A DNA stretch of 64,000 nt from Gammaproteobacteria bacterium (GTDB lineage Bacteria; Pseudomonadota; Gammaproteobacteria; JABCZS01): assembly GCA_013289605.1 (NCBI GenBank), contig JABCZS010000006.1:35081-99080 (forward strand), given 5' to 3'. The stretch's first letter is position 1; each line of letters begins with the position of its first letter. The notes under the pieces were generated by a model. It made no database searches. It saw only the letters and a program-made list of their open reading frames with translations, and was not told where the DNA came from. Positions 29,282-37,183 of the stretch are shown here, piece by piece. Both the position numbers and the translations under genes were made by a program.

Positions 29282-29524
29282 TTAATCATTCCCATCCACA
29301 GCATTACCGACCGCATTGCCCGTGCTTTCAACCGCATTACCCGTAGCATCGACAGTATCGCCCACCGCATTCCCAGTTGCATTGATAACATCGCCTGCAG
29401 CCTGACCAGTCGCATCGATCGTATTACCTACCGCATCACCTGTCGCATCCACGACATCATCGGCATAGAGTGGCAAAACCATAGCCAGACACATCAGCAT
29501 AGAAATCAACGTTATATTTTTCAT
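29282..29524 (-). CDS. Small secreted protein made of 11-residue repeats
   Basis: Eighty residues. A signal peptide (about 1-21, ITLISMLMCLAMVLPLYA) is followed by 11-residue units: DATGDAVGNTI (26-36), DATGQAAGDVI (37-47), NATGNAVGDTV (48-58) and a fourth partial unit breaking into a 7-residue variant (59-76). Eleven-residue periodicity fits a right-handed helical (11/3) stripe, as in LEA proteins and synuclein-type lipid-binding helices. The protein is acidic and has no Lys after the signal. It probably lies in the periplasm or outside and may be a stress or surface-protecting protein. Confidence 0.65.
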   Translation of the reverse strand: MKNITLISMLMCLAMVLPLYADDVVDATGDAVGNTIDATGQAAGDVINATGNAVGDTVDATGNAVESTGNAVGNAVDGND

Positions 29525-29704
29525 TTTTGTTTCCTCTAAAAGTTTTACTGTTTCCGTATCATACCTAACCCAGAACGCTTGCGTCTAGATGATGAGATAT
29601 GATCAGGAGGATGGATAACTAAGTTGCCATGCCTAGGGATTGACAAAACCCCAGGCAAGCGGCATCTTTTGCTTTTATGCCCTAGGTTTCAAAAGAAGAT
29701 AACC

Positions 29705-30472
29705 ATGTCTATTGCCATTAATATTAACCATCCTACGTGGTTACTCAAAGATAATATCCAAACGATCACCCAGCCTTTCCTGCAGCAATTCGGATTTAAT
29801 TATTTTCAATACTTACGGTGTTTTAACGACGGCTCAATTGGCTTATTGACGAACAATACCGGACTGACTGAGCATTTTCAAACTTTAGATAATACCCCTG
29901 TGGTATATTCGTCTTTTACATCCGAACATAGCCAGCAAGGTGCCTACTGGTTTTTATGGGATGAGGCATTGCCCGCGCATCCCGTAAGTATTGTGCGAGA
30001 AAAATTTTCTGTGTGCAGCGGGTTAACTTATGTGCGCCGCGCGCCTACTTATTACGATATGATTGCAGTGGCTTTACCTAGTCCACACGCGCAACCTGGA
30101 GGCTTTTATTTAAATAAATTAAAAGCCATAGAGTCTTTTGTGTATGACTTTGATAAGCAGCATCAAGTGCTCATTAAGCTCATGAATAAACACCCCATCG
30201 CGCTTGCGCCCCATGCCCGTGATGTGAATTATGAAAAAATATGTTTACCCCAGGGTAAAATTTTTGTGCAAGGAAAAAACGGTCCCACTTACATTACTGC
30301 ACAAGAATTAGCTTGTTTACGCTTACTTTCCTCAGGTTTTGCCTATAAAGAAATCGCGCACCAATTAAATATTTCCACACGTACTGTTGAAACCTATCTG
30401 CAAAGAATAAAACTACGCACTCATTTTAGCACTACGCGCGAATTACTCCGCTTATTATTAGCTTGTCCGTAA
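29705..30472 (+). CDS. LuxR-type transcriptional regulator
   Basis: A 255-residue regulator. The N-terminal part (about 1-175) is a sensor-like domain of unknown ligand. The C-terminal 60 residues are a GerE/LuxR helix-turn-helix: TAQELACLRLLSSGFAYKEIAHQLNISTRTVETYLQRIKLR. ATG 29705 has AGAAG upstream; a longer in-frame start at 29624 is less likely. The NTF2-like gene follows 74 bases downstream on the same strand and may be under its control. LuxR proteins of this type are numerous in Legionella and Coxiella. Confidence 0.85.
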   Translation: MSIAININHPTWLLKDNIQTITQPFLQQFGFNYFQYLRCFNDGSIGLLTNNTGLTEHFQTLDNTPVVYSSFTSEHSQQGAYWFLWDEALPAHPVSIVREKFSVCSGLTYVRRAPTYYDMIAVALPSPHAQPGGFYLNKLKAIESFVYDFDKQHQVLIKLMNKHPIALAPHARDVNYEKICLPQGKIFVQGKNGPTYITAQELACLRLLSSGFAYKEIAHQLNISTRTVETYLQRIKLRTHFSTTRELLRLLLACP

Positions 30473-30546
30473 ACATCCCGGACAGCGCAATTATTATTTA
30501 GGCATTACGATTCATCGCTTAACGCTTTCAAATTGAGGACTAAACG

Positions 30547-30969
30547 ATGAAAAAACCTTTCAACAACGCTGAGCAATTATTCTTCCACTTTTGTGAAGCC
30601 TATGGCGCGCGCTCGCTTGCTACAATGCTCGAGCTTTTCACCCCCAATGCCACACTGATAGGCACAGTCTGTGATGAGCATCGTATAGGACTTAAAGAAA
30701 TAGAAGCCCAATTGCAACGCGATTGGAGTCAGTCTGAGCAAGGAGCCATAGTGATTGCATCATTTTTTCCGAGCCCTTCGAGCGGCTTATGGGCGAGCGC
30801 GCTGTGTCATACTACGATTATTATTGATGGACAGTCACATCATTTTGAAAATTTACGCGGCTCTATCGTCATAGAGGAAGTAGAAAAGGATTGGAAGATT
30901 GCGCATATGCATGCGTCATTTCCGGATCTGCGTAGTCCAAAAGGCTATTCTTTCCCGCAAACGAAATAA
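30547..30969 (+). CDS. SnoaL/NTF2-like small protein
   Basis: A 140-residue protein of the NTF2-like cone fold. The pattern FFHFCEAYGARSLATMLELFTPNATLIGT, then a curved sheet and a C-terminal strand EKDWKIAHMHASFP, matches the SnoaL/DUF4440 group. Such proteins bind small hydrophobic ligands, catalyse isomerisations or act as adaptors. The ligand is unknown. It follows the LuxR gene and is probably regulated with it. Confidence 0.75.
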   Translation: MKKPFNNAEQLFFHFCEAYGARSLATMLELFTPNATLIGTVCDEHRIGLKEIEAQLQRDWSQSEQGAIVIASFFPSPSSGLWASALCHTTIIIDGQSHHFENLRGSIVIEEVEKDWKIAHMHASFPDLRSPKGYSFPQTK

Positions 30970-31021
30970 TAAGACGCTAGCTTTGCTTTTTGGGGGGCGT
31001 CCTTTTTTTTGCCACTAAAGT

Positions 31022-31031
31022 ATGTTAGCAT
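31022..31031 (+). promoter_or_regulatory. 10-base motif upstream of the gene at 31069 (shared in inverse with 31981)
   Basis: ATGTTAGCAT at 31022-31031 is the exact reverse complement of ATGCTAACAT at 31981-31990. Both follow the sequence AAAGT and lie 38 to 69 bases before the start of an orphan gene. A shared regulator is possible. Two sites are too few for certainty. Confidence 0.35.
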
Positions 31032-31068
31032 GTGAGCTTTATAGCTCCACTTCATACCAACGAGGCTT

Positions 31069-31782
31069 ATGATGTTACCCCCCTTAATCTATGCGCTTGG
31101 CCTGACCGTAGGCTTGATATCCTATTATATCCAGCAACGCTCCCAGCCCAGCCTAAATGCCCCCTATAGTCCGCAACCGGTTAAAAGTTTCGAGCAACTG
31201 CCCACCTTTGCGTATCACAATTTAATTGAGCAATGTACTTCTCGCTCTTATCGGCAAGCCGCAAAGAGTTTCAAATACGATATTATAGAATCTGCAATCA
31301 ATGAAGGCGATAAACGCGTTTTATACCGTTTTCCTAAATTATTAAAAAAACAAAATAAAGGAAAAAAATTATCAGTGGCTGAACAAAATGAATTACAGCA
31401 CTACCGTAATGCAACCGTAGCATATCAGCCTAAAACCCATGAAATGTGGAGCTTGTCCGATCATTGGAAGAATGTACAAAATCAAAAAGAGGCTCCAGAG
31501 GAATTTCCAATGCCTATGCCACTTTCAACGGGCATCATCAATTTTTTCTGCTCTAAGGTTGGGTTTAAATTTAATCATTTGCAAATGACTTGCTATACCC
31601 CTGAAAAAAATAGCGACTTTGCATTTATTCAAGATACAGACATGAATGCCTATAATTTTGTTAACCGAGAAGATAGGTCAGCTGCTATTGATGAAAGAGT
31701 AGAAAAGATTGCTGCCTATGGTCATCAGATAAAAAATACATTTTATCCTGAATATATGGGATACACCAAGAATTGTCGCTAA
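31069..31782 (+). CDS. Orphan membrane-anchored protein, unknown
   Basis: A 237-residue protein, not recognised. A hydrophobic N-terminus (about 3-20, PPLIYALGLTVGLISYYI) would be a membrane anchor or uncleaved signal. The remainder is soluble, with a basic stretch KKQNKGKKLSVAEQNELQHYRNA (about 92-115) and a Cys/His-poor end with YGHQIKNTFYPEYMGYTKNCR. Two ATGs (31069, 31072) are possible starts. The stop is one base before the 99-bp palindromic element, which may end its message. Confidence 0.5.
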   Translation: MMLPPLIYALGLTVGLISYYIQQRSQPSLNAPYSPQPVKSFEQLPTFAYHNLIEQCTSRSYRQAAKSFKYDIIESAINEGDKRVLYRFPKLLKKQNKGKKLSVAEQNELQHYRNATVAYQPKTHEMWSLSDHWKNVQNQKEAPEEFPMPMPLSTGIINFFCSKVGFKFNHLQMTCYTPEKNSDFAFIQDTDMNAYNFVNREDRSAAIDERVEKIAAYGHQIKNTFYPEYMGYTKNCR

Positions 31783-31783
31783 T

Positions 31784-31882
31784 AGGACTTACGAAAAATA
31801 CGGCGGCTAGAGTATTTTTTTGCTCATGGCTGTCGCAAAATCGCCAAAAAATACTCTAACCGCCGTATTTTTCGTAAGTCCT
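31784..31882. repeat. 99-bp palindromic element, copy 1
   Basis: Starts AGGACTTACGAAAAATACGG and ends with the complement. The arms (about 37 bases each) form a long hairpin with few mismatches around a loop containing GCTGTCGCAAAATCG. A second copy of identical length lies at 34287. It begins two bases after a stop codon and could act as terminator for the gene at 31069. I see no open reading frame, so it is non-autonomous. Confidence 0.9.
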
Positions 31883-31980
31883 GGCCAAAACAACCGTCCA
31901 CAAAGATGCAACCCATAAATTGTCAGCTACCGACCTGAAAATGGGGCCTACCACGCCCCTATTGCCCCAAAAATGAAAGT

Positions 31981-31990
31981 ATGCTAACAT
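31981..31990 (+). promoter_or_regulatory. 10-base motif upstream of the gene at 32059
   Basis: ATGCTAACAT, reverse complement of the motif at 31022. It lies 68 bases before the ATG of the orphan gene at 32059 and next to CAGAATAAATATCACC, an AT-rich stretch that may hold the -10 box. Confidence 0.35.
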
Positions 31991-32058
31991 ACGCTCAGAA
32001 TAAATATCACCTATAACTCAATAAAATAAATTGATAACAATTATATTAGGAAATTGAC

Positions 32059-32769
32059 ATGTGGAAATATGCCTCTTATGACCTGAAGGGCCTAGGCTCG
32101 CCTTATGATGTGCTGGATGAGCAATATCCGTATCAGCGCCATATCTATTATTACTGGGATGAGACCAATCGATCCGCGCACCACTTCACCGCGATCAATA
32201 TTCGCCAATCACGTAAAAATGAAGCACCGGATGGCAAATTATTTATTGTTGAACTGGCTCTTTTGAACCCCAAAGAGGCGGAAAACTTTCTCGCATACTG
32301 TAAGCACCTGGCCGATAACCATCACTATATGGGACCTCAACCGGTCTTAACAGAAAATAGGATTACCATGGATGCTACCCATCTTAATCAGGTGTATCAA
32401 TTGATGTTGGTGGCGGCCTTATATGATGCTTCACTCAAAAAAACCGTGTTTGAAGACATGAAAAAAGGGTTTCAACCGCTTTATCAAGAAGAAGACCAGA
32501 GTGCGCGTCCTCTTGCATCACAGCAAATGCCTGAAACAAGCCAGACCCAATCGTCTATTGCAAGCGCCTATCCCCACAATAGTAATGCCGGACTTAAAGC
32601 GTATGACGCGATACTAGTCGCGCGCGGTTTACAAATAATAAGAGCGCATGCCCATAATAACGCGCACGATCTGGGCAATTCGGATAAACGCATTGAGGCT
32701 TTAAGGAAAGTTATTACCTCGTCTACTGCAAAATCAACCCGGTTTAAACCCATGCTTCCCCATAATTGA
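32059..32769 (+). CDS. Orphan cytosolic protein, unknown
   Basis: A 236-residue protein with no recognised domain, no signal and no membrane helix. Residues 1-140 look globular, with aromatic-rich strands (HIYYYWDETNRSAHHFTAINIRQ) and helices (NPKEAENFLAYCKHLADNHHYMG). A low-complexity linker rich in Gln/Ser (about 150-175, QMPETSQTQSSIA) leads to a helical tail. The domain-linker-tail layout is common among translocated proteins, but there is no direct evidence for that here. Confidence 0.5.
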   Translation: MWKYASYDLKGLGSPYDVLDEQYPYQRHIYYYWDETNRSAHHFTAINIRQSRKNEAPDGKLFIVELALLNPKEAENFLAYCKHLADNHHYMGPQPVLTENRITMDATHLNQVYQLMLVAALYDASLKKTVFEDMKKGFQPLYQEEDQSARPLASQQMPETSQTQSSIASAYPHNSNAGLKAYDAILVARGLQIIRAHAHNNAHDLGNSDKRIEALRKVITSSTAKSTRFKPMLPHN

Positions 32770-32913
32770 CTTTAACGAATTAATCCATACAATTTAACTT
32801 ATGATCATCACAATCCACTTGCAATACAGAGCATTCGGCTTAAATCTGTGTTGAATGACAAAGTCAACGTCATTTAACGTATTTTAAATTCTGCACCACC
32901 GTGTCCATCAGAT

Positions 32914-34185
32914 TTACATCAACAACCACTGTGTAATCGGCATAATATGAATAGTGTAAGCCACTCCCGATTCTGTGATTTCTTCTTCTCCCTGTTCATT
33001 TTCAGTGAGAATAATACCAGAATTTAATTGATAAGCTTGCATGGCTTCCAATAATCCACGGTATTCCCGTGCTTTGGTTTCAATGTCACGTAAATGCTGT
33101 GTGACTTGTATCACCTGAACAATTTTAATACCTTCTCGTATAATAAAATCACATTCATATTTGCCTTGGTGATAATAAATATTTTCAGAATATCGGCGCT
33201 TTAACTCAATAAAAACAATATTCTCTAAAAATCTCCCTATATCATCCGAAAATCTAAACCCTAGCACGCGTGCCAATGCGGTATCGATAATAAAAACTTT
33301 CTTAGGGGCGATCATTTGTTTTTTCAATGAAACATCATAACGATGTAAGATAAAGAATAGATAGCAATTTTCTAAATATCCAAAATATTCTTGAATGGTC
33401 GCGCCAGAGGATAACCCCAAGGTTTTACTTAAGCTATTATAAGTCACAGTTTTGCCGATATTGCTGGCTAAATACACCACTAATTCTTTAATTGGCTTTT
33501 CGTGCGGCAAATTATAACGTTTAATGATATCGCGATATAAAATGTTTTCATATAACGTACGTAAATACTCATTAATCGGATTTTGTAAATATTCTGGAAA
33601 TCCCCCTTCCACTTGAAATTCATTCAACCATTTTTTATGCATGGATTTTTGAATCGTGGTTTTTCGCGTGATATCAACAGGATGTTGCCTTGCGATGCAA
33701 TACTCAGCAAAAGCATAAGGATAAAGCTCGAGGGTCACATATCGACCCGTTAAATGAGTGCCGAGTTCACGACTTAAAAGATTCGCATTGGATCCAGTGA
33801 TATAGATTTTATAACCATAATCATGCATGCGACGAATAAATAATTCCCATCCCACTATATTTTGAATCTCATCAAAATACAGCGTTTTTTGTTCGCCAAA
33901 AAGTTCGATAAAGGTTTCTAGTAAGATTTGAAAATCGTCTAGTGTAAATGAAACTAAGCGTTCATCCTCAAAGCTTAAACAAAAATCCTGTTCCGGCTGT
34001 AAATCGCGTATTTGTTGCATTAACGTAGATTTACCGCAACGGCGAATACCCATAACGATAACCACAAAACGACTCTGGGTAAATTCTTGCATTTTAACGA
34101 ATTGCTGACGAGGAACGTTGCCCATCAACCTACGCTCTTCTTTCTGCTCTAAAATAAGTTGCTTAAGATCAATGCTATTAAACAT
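32914..34185 (-). CDS. AAA-type ATPase with DUF4143 C-terminal domain
   Basis: A 423-residue ATPase. Walker A is GIRRCGKST (46-54), Walker B is LYFDEIQN (102-109), and GSNANLLSRELGTHLTGRYVTLELYPYAFAEY is the sensor region. The second half matches the DUF4143 family with FIDTALARVLGFRFS-like and CDFIIREG motifs, resembling a restriction-like fold. These genes spread widely between bacteria and archaea; the role is unknown. A broken relative lies at 49274-49495. Confidence 0.85.
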   Translation of the reverse strand: MFNSIDLKQLILEQKEERRLMGNVPRQQFVKMQEFTQSRFVVIVMGIRRCGKSTLMQQIRDLQPEQDFCLSFEDERLVSFTLDDFQILLETFIELFGEQKTLYFDEIQNIVGWELFIRRMHDYGYKIYITGSNANLLSRELGTHLTGRYVTLELYPYAFAEYCIARQHPVDITRKTTIQKSMHKKWLNEFQVEGGFPEYLQNPINEYLRTLYENILYRDIIKRYNLPHEKPIKELVVYLASNIGKTVTYNSLSKTLGLSSGATIQEYFGYLENCYLFFILHRYDVSLKKQMIAPKKVFIIDTALARVLGFRFSDDIGRFLENIVFIELKRRYSENIYYHQGKYECDFIIREGIKIVQVIQVTQHLRDIETKAREYRGLLEAMQAYQLNSGIILTENEQGEEEITESGVAYTIHIMPITQWLLM

Positions 34186-34286
34186 GAATACCTCAGAATA
34201 TTTTTAACTGATAGATAATATTATCTTACATATATATGAATTGTCAATTAATAGACTATTACAAAAGCGCCACTTTCTATAAAATT

Positions 34287-34385
34287 AGGACTTACGAAAA
34301 ATGCGGCTGTAAGGATGTTTTTTTGATCAAAGCTGTCGCAAAATCGCCAAAAAACACCCTAACAGCCGCATTTTTCGTAAGTCCT
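34287..34385. repeat. 99-bp palindromic element, copy 2 (in a 348-bp gene-free stretch)
   Basis: Same length, ends and loop as copy 1 but with changes at 17, 22, 28 and 31, each matched by the complementary change at 83, 78, 72 and 69. The whole gap 34186-34533 holds this element, then an AT-rich run and the promoter of the methyltransferase-like gene; I see no gene in it. Confidence 0.9.
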
Positions 34386-34468
34386 GAAAATAACCTTATA
34401 AATCAATAAAGGATTGCATACTGCGTATAAACCATATTGATACCCCTAAACGGAGATGATTCTTAGGC

Positions 34469-34510
34469 TTGACTTGAGCACCACCTATATGTAGCATAAC
34501 TAACATATAG
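34469..34510 (+). promoter_or_regulatory. Promoter with dyad for the methyltransferase-like gene
   Basis: TTGACT (34469-34474) and TAGCAT (34492-34497) are 17 bases apart. A perfect 8-base dyad, CTATATGT then ACATATAG (34485-34492 and 34503-34510), overlaps the -10 box and the start site. It looks like an operator. A GAGGG site precedes the ATG at 34534. Confidence 0.5.
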
Positions 34511-34533
34511 TCGGGACGAGGGCCAGAGTTAAT

Positions 34534-35901
34534 ATGCCTACCTATCAATTGCAAAAGTTACCTACCGCGGTCGCAGAGTCTTTTAGTGCAGCCATAGCGC
34601 CCCCACACATTGGAGAGGATACCAGTGAAAATATCACCCTTTTGCAGGACTTTAGTCAGGCATTGATAGGTGAAAATGGGACGAATTTAGAAACCAACCG
34701 CGGTCACGACGACTGGGCTGTCATCAATTTCACCCTGCAAGAACCCTGGCAAGGAAAATACAATCGCATACGCATTTTTTATAATGCAATAGTAACACAA
34801 GGCGTTTTGGTCTTACATGGGATCAACGGTACTATTGAAAAATATGCACTGAACTCGAATAGATTTAAAGAAGTAAGAGCGCCTACCTTATTTTACAAAA
34901 GACTCTCCAGAGGCAGTTTATTTCTTTACCCTGCCAGCAAATGGGATAATTTAAGCACATACTCAGAAAGTATAAAGGGGTTTTACCAGAGACTTAATAG
35001 TGATCTAGCCCATTTAGTCTCACAAAAAATTATTGAGGATGAGTCCAGTCATCCTGTTATTATCGAACCCGGTTGTGGCACAGGTGAAAATTACAGTCAT
35101 TGGGTACAAAAAACCGCTTTTCAGAATCTCGTATGGGATTATGTAGGCATAGATTGCAACGGCGCTAGTATTAATACGGCTAAAAACAGGTACGCGCAAG
35201 CAAAAAATGCACACTTTATCCAAACGAGTGCAGTTAATTTTTTTCATAATCCAACTGTGATGCAACAGTATTTCGATCGTGATCTTTACGTACTTGCGAG
35301 TGGATTTATGACGGAAGGTGTAATTTCATTTGCCCACAGCATGCAGATCATGCGATCCCTCGTGCGTCATGAAAACCTTAAAGGATTTTTTATATCGGGC
35401 TTACGGGCCTCACACGTCTCTGCGTATCTTGCCAAGCAAATGGGACTCAAGCGATTAGATATCGATATCCCTGCAAGTAAGTACTCTACTGTCATAGAAG
35501 TTTACTGTTGGGAAAATAGAGTCAATTACATCTCTCGCCTCAAAGAAAAAATGGAAAAATATGGGGAACTGGATTTATCTTATGTTACTGATTTAAGCGA
35601 TATCCTAGACGCATATACCCCCTATGAAATTGAGCACATCACTCATATCTATTTATTAGGCATACTCCCCACACCGTGTGAACTCAAAAAACTCGAACAA
35701 TTTATTACTTGGAACCCTCACCTGACTATTTCCTGTGCAGCCATTACTGAGGAAGAAGATGACATTTTAAAAGAACGGATAGCGGAAACTGTGCATAAAG
35801 AAAAATTTGTGATCCAAGAACGCATCCAATCTGTGCCCTTGTATTCACCACATTTTTTTGAAAGACTAAGTGCGAGTACAACGCCATCCGCATTAAAATG
35901 A
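34534..35901 (+). CDS. SAM-dependent methyltransferase-like protein
   Basis: A 455-residue protein. The centre carries a class I methyltransferase core: VIIEPGCGTGENYSHW (Glu178), then DYVGIDCNGASINTAKNRY as the acidic motif, and DLYVLASGFMTEGVISFAHSMQIMRSLV. The 170 residues before it and the last 120 after it match nothing I know. The substrate is unknown. The large flanking regions and genomic setting would fit an effector-type enzyme as well as a metabolic one. Confidence 0.65.
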   Translation: MPTYQLQKLPTAVAESFSAAIAPPHIGEDTSENITLLQDFSQALIGENGTNLETNRGHDDWAVINFTLQEPWQGKYNRIRIFYNAIVTQGVLVLHGINGTIEKYALNSNRFKEVRAPTLFYKRLSRGSLFLYPASKWDNLSTYSESIKGFYQRLNSDLAHLVSQKIIEDESSHPVIIEPGCGTGENYSHWVQKTAFQNLVWDYVGIDCNGASINTAKNRYAQAKNAHFIQTSAVNFFHNPTVMQQYFDRDLYVLASGFMTEGVISFAHSMQIMRSLVRHENLKGFFISGLRASHVSAYLAKQMGLKRLDIDIPASKYSTVIEVYCWENRVNYISRLKEKMEKYGELDLSYVTDLSDILDAYTPYEIEHITHIYLLGILPTPCELKKLEQFITWNPHLTISCAAITEEEDDILKERIAETVHKEKFVIQERIQSVPLYSPHFFERLSASTTPSALK

Positions 35902-35989
35902 AGCTCCTCTTAACTTAATAACCGTGTATAATTTCTATACCCGTTGCATTTTTGAGAACCTCATGCACACGTCACACAGGACCTTTGTC

Positions 35990-37183
35990 GTGAAAAAAAC
36001 TATCGCCAACAGCTTCCTAATTATCGGCAATACCATAGGCTCAGGTATTTTAGCGTTGCCTTTAGTCACTGCAGTGTTTGGGTTTTTGCCTTCGGTGCTG
36101 ATCTTAACTTTTGCATGGCTCGTAATGACCTATAGTGCTAAATTATTGCTCGAATGCAGTTACTGGGTGAAAGAGGAGCAAAATTTAGTCTCTATATTAT
36201 CCATGACCTTATCAAAACCTTGGAAAATCATAGTCTCGCTGCTTTATTTAGCGATGCTGTATGCCATGCTGGTCGCCTATATTTCGATTAGCGCAGATCT
36301 CACCCAATCGGTATTAAAGCAAGCGTTTACTTTAGAATTACCGTATTATTCCATCGTGTTAATGTTTACGCTGGTGTTTGGTATCGTGGTATTTTACAGC
36401 ATGGCTGTGCTTGAACGTTACACACGTTATTTAGTCGTGGTATTGTTATTAATATTTTTATTTATGGTTTCTTCCGCTCTACCCCATGTGAGTCTCATTA
36501 ACTTACAAGTTCAACACTATTCTGGACTGATTTGGACGCTGCCTTTAGCCATACTGTGTTTTGGTTATCCGATGATCGTCCCCTCCTTACGCCAATATTG
36601 TGGGGATGAAAAAATGCGGGCCGTGCATGTGATTATGCTCGGGAGTTTTTTAGCCTTACTCATGTATATCTTATGGTTATTTGCGGTATTAGGGGCAATG
36701 CCGCTTGCAGGCGATCATGGGATCCATGCCCTGCCGGATCAAAAAATATCCAGCCTAACTGCTGCTTTACAGGCCATTACCCACAATCATTATTTGAGTG
36801 CAGGGCTGATTACTTTTGCTTATTTTGCGGTGGCCACCAGTTTTATGTCGATTGCAAAAATCGTCTTTGATTTTTTAAATGATGCGTTTTTGCAGTTAAA
36901 TTGGAAAAATCCGCGCGCCAGTGCTCAGGTGCTCAGTCTGCTGCCACCCGTCCTCATTAGTGTTTATATTCCAGGCTTATTTGTTTATGCCCTAATGTTT
37001 AGCGGCGCAATCATTGGGATTTTACTGGTGTTTTTACCCGCAGTCTTAGTCTGGCGCGGCCGCTATCATAACAATTTCAGTCATTACTACCAATGTGAAG
37101 GCGGCAAGCGTGTATTAATTGCGATGATGGGTGTGGGGCTAATGGTTGCCTTGGTGGAGATTTTTCATAAGCTGTTCTATTAA
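35990..37183 (+). CDS. Aromatic amino acid permease (TyrP/Mtr type)
   Basis: A 397-residue HAAAP-family transporter importing tyrosine or tryptophan with protons. About 11 membrane helices. The start region MKKTIANSFLIIGNTIGSGILALPL matches TyrP if the GTG at 35990 is used, and AGGA lies eight bases before it. ATG 35963 would give a longer form with a weak site. The second half carries FGYPMIVPSLRQYCGDE and VATSFMSIAKIVFDFLND. Its stop codon overlaps that of the convergent ATP-grasp gene. Tyrosine import fits an auxotrophic intracellular lifestyle. Confidence 0.85.
   Translation: MKKTIANSFLIIGNTIGSGILALPLVTAVFGFLPSVLILTFAWLVMTYSAKLLLECSYWVKEEQNLVSILSMTLSKPWKIIVSLLYLAMLYAMLVAYISISADLTQSVLKQAFTLELPYYSIVLMFTLVFGIVVFYSMAVLERYTRYLVVVLLLIFLFMVSSALPHVSLINLQVQHYSGLIWTLPLAILCFGYPMIVPSLRQYCGDEKMRAVHVIMLGSFLALLMYILWLFAVLGAMPLAGDHGIHALPDQKISSLTAALQAITHNHYLSAGLITFAYFAVATSFMSIAKIVFDFLNDAFLQLNWKNPRASAQVLSLLPPVLISVYIPGLFVYALMFSGAIIGILLVFLPAVLVWRGRYHNNFSHYYQCEGGKRVLIAMMGVGLMVALVEIFHKLFY

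Noticed and set aside
30970..31012. A terminator after the NTF2-like gene (GACGC ... GGCGTC followed by T residues)
   Set aside because: The stem is five to six bases with an 18-base loop. The T run is good, but the hairpin is too weak to list as a feature.
31784..31882. A CRISPR array formed by the 99-bp elements
   Set aside because: Only two copies 2.4 kb apart, each palindromic, with genes between them. No direct-repeat/spacer pattern exists anywhere in the window.
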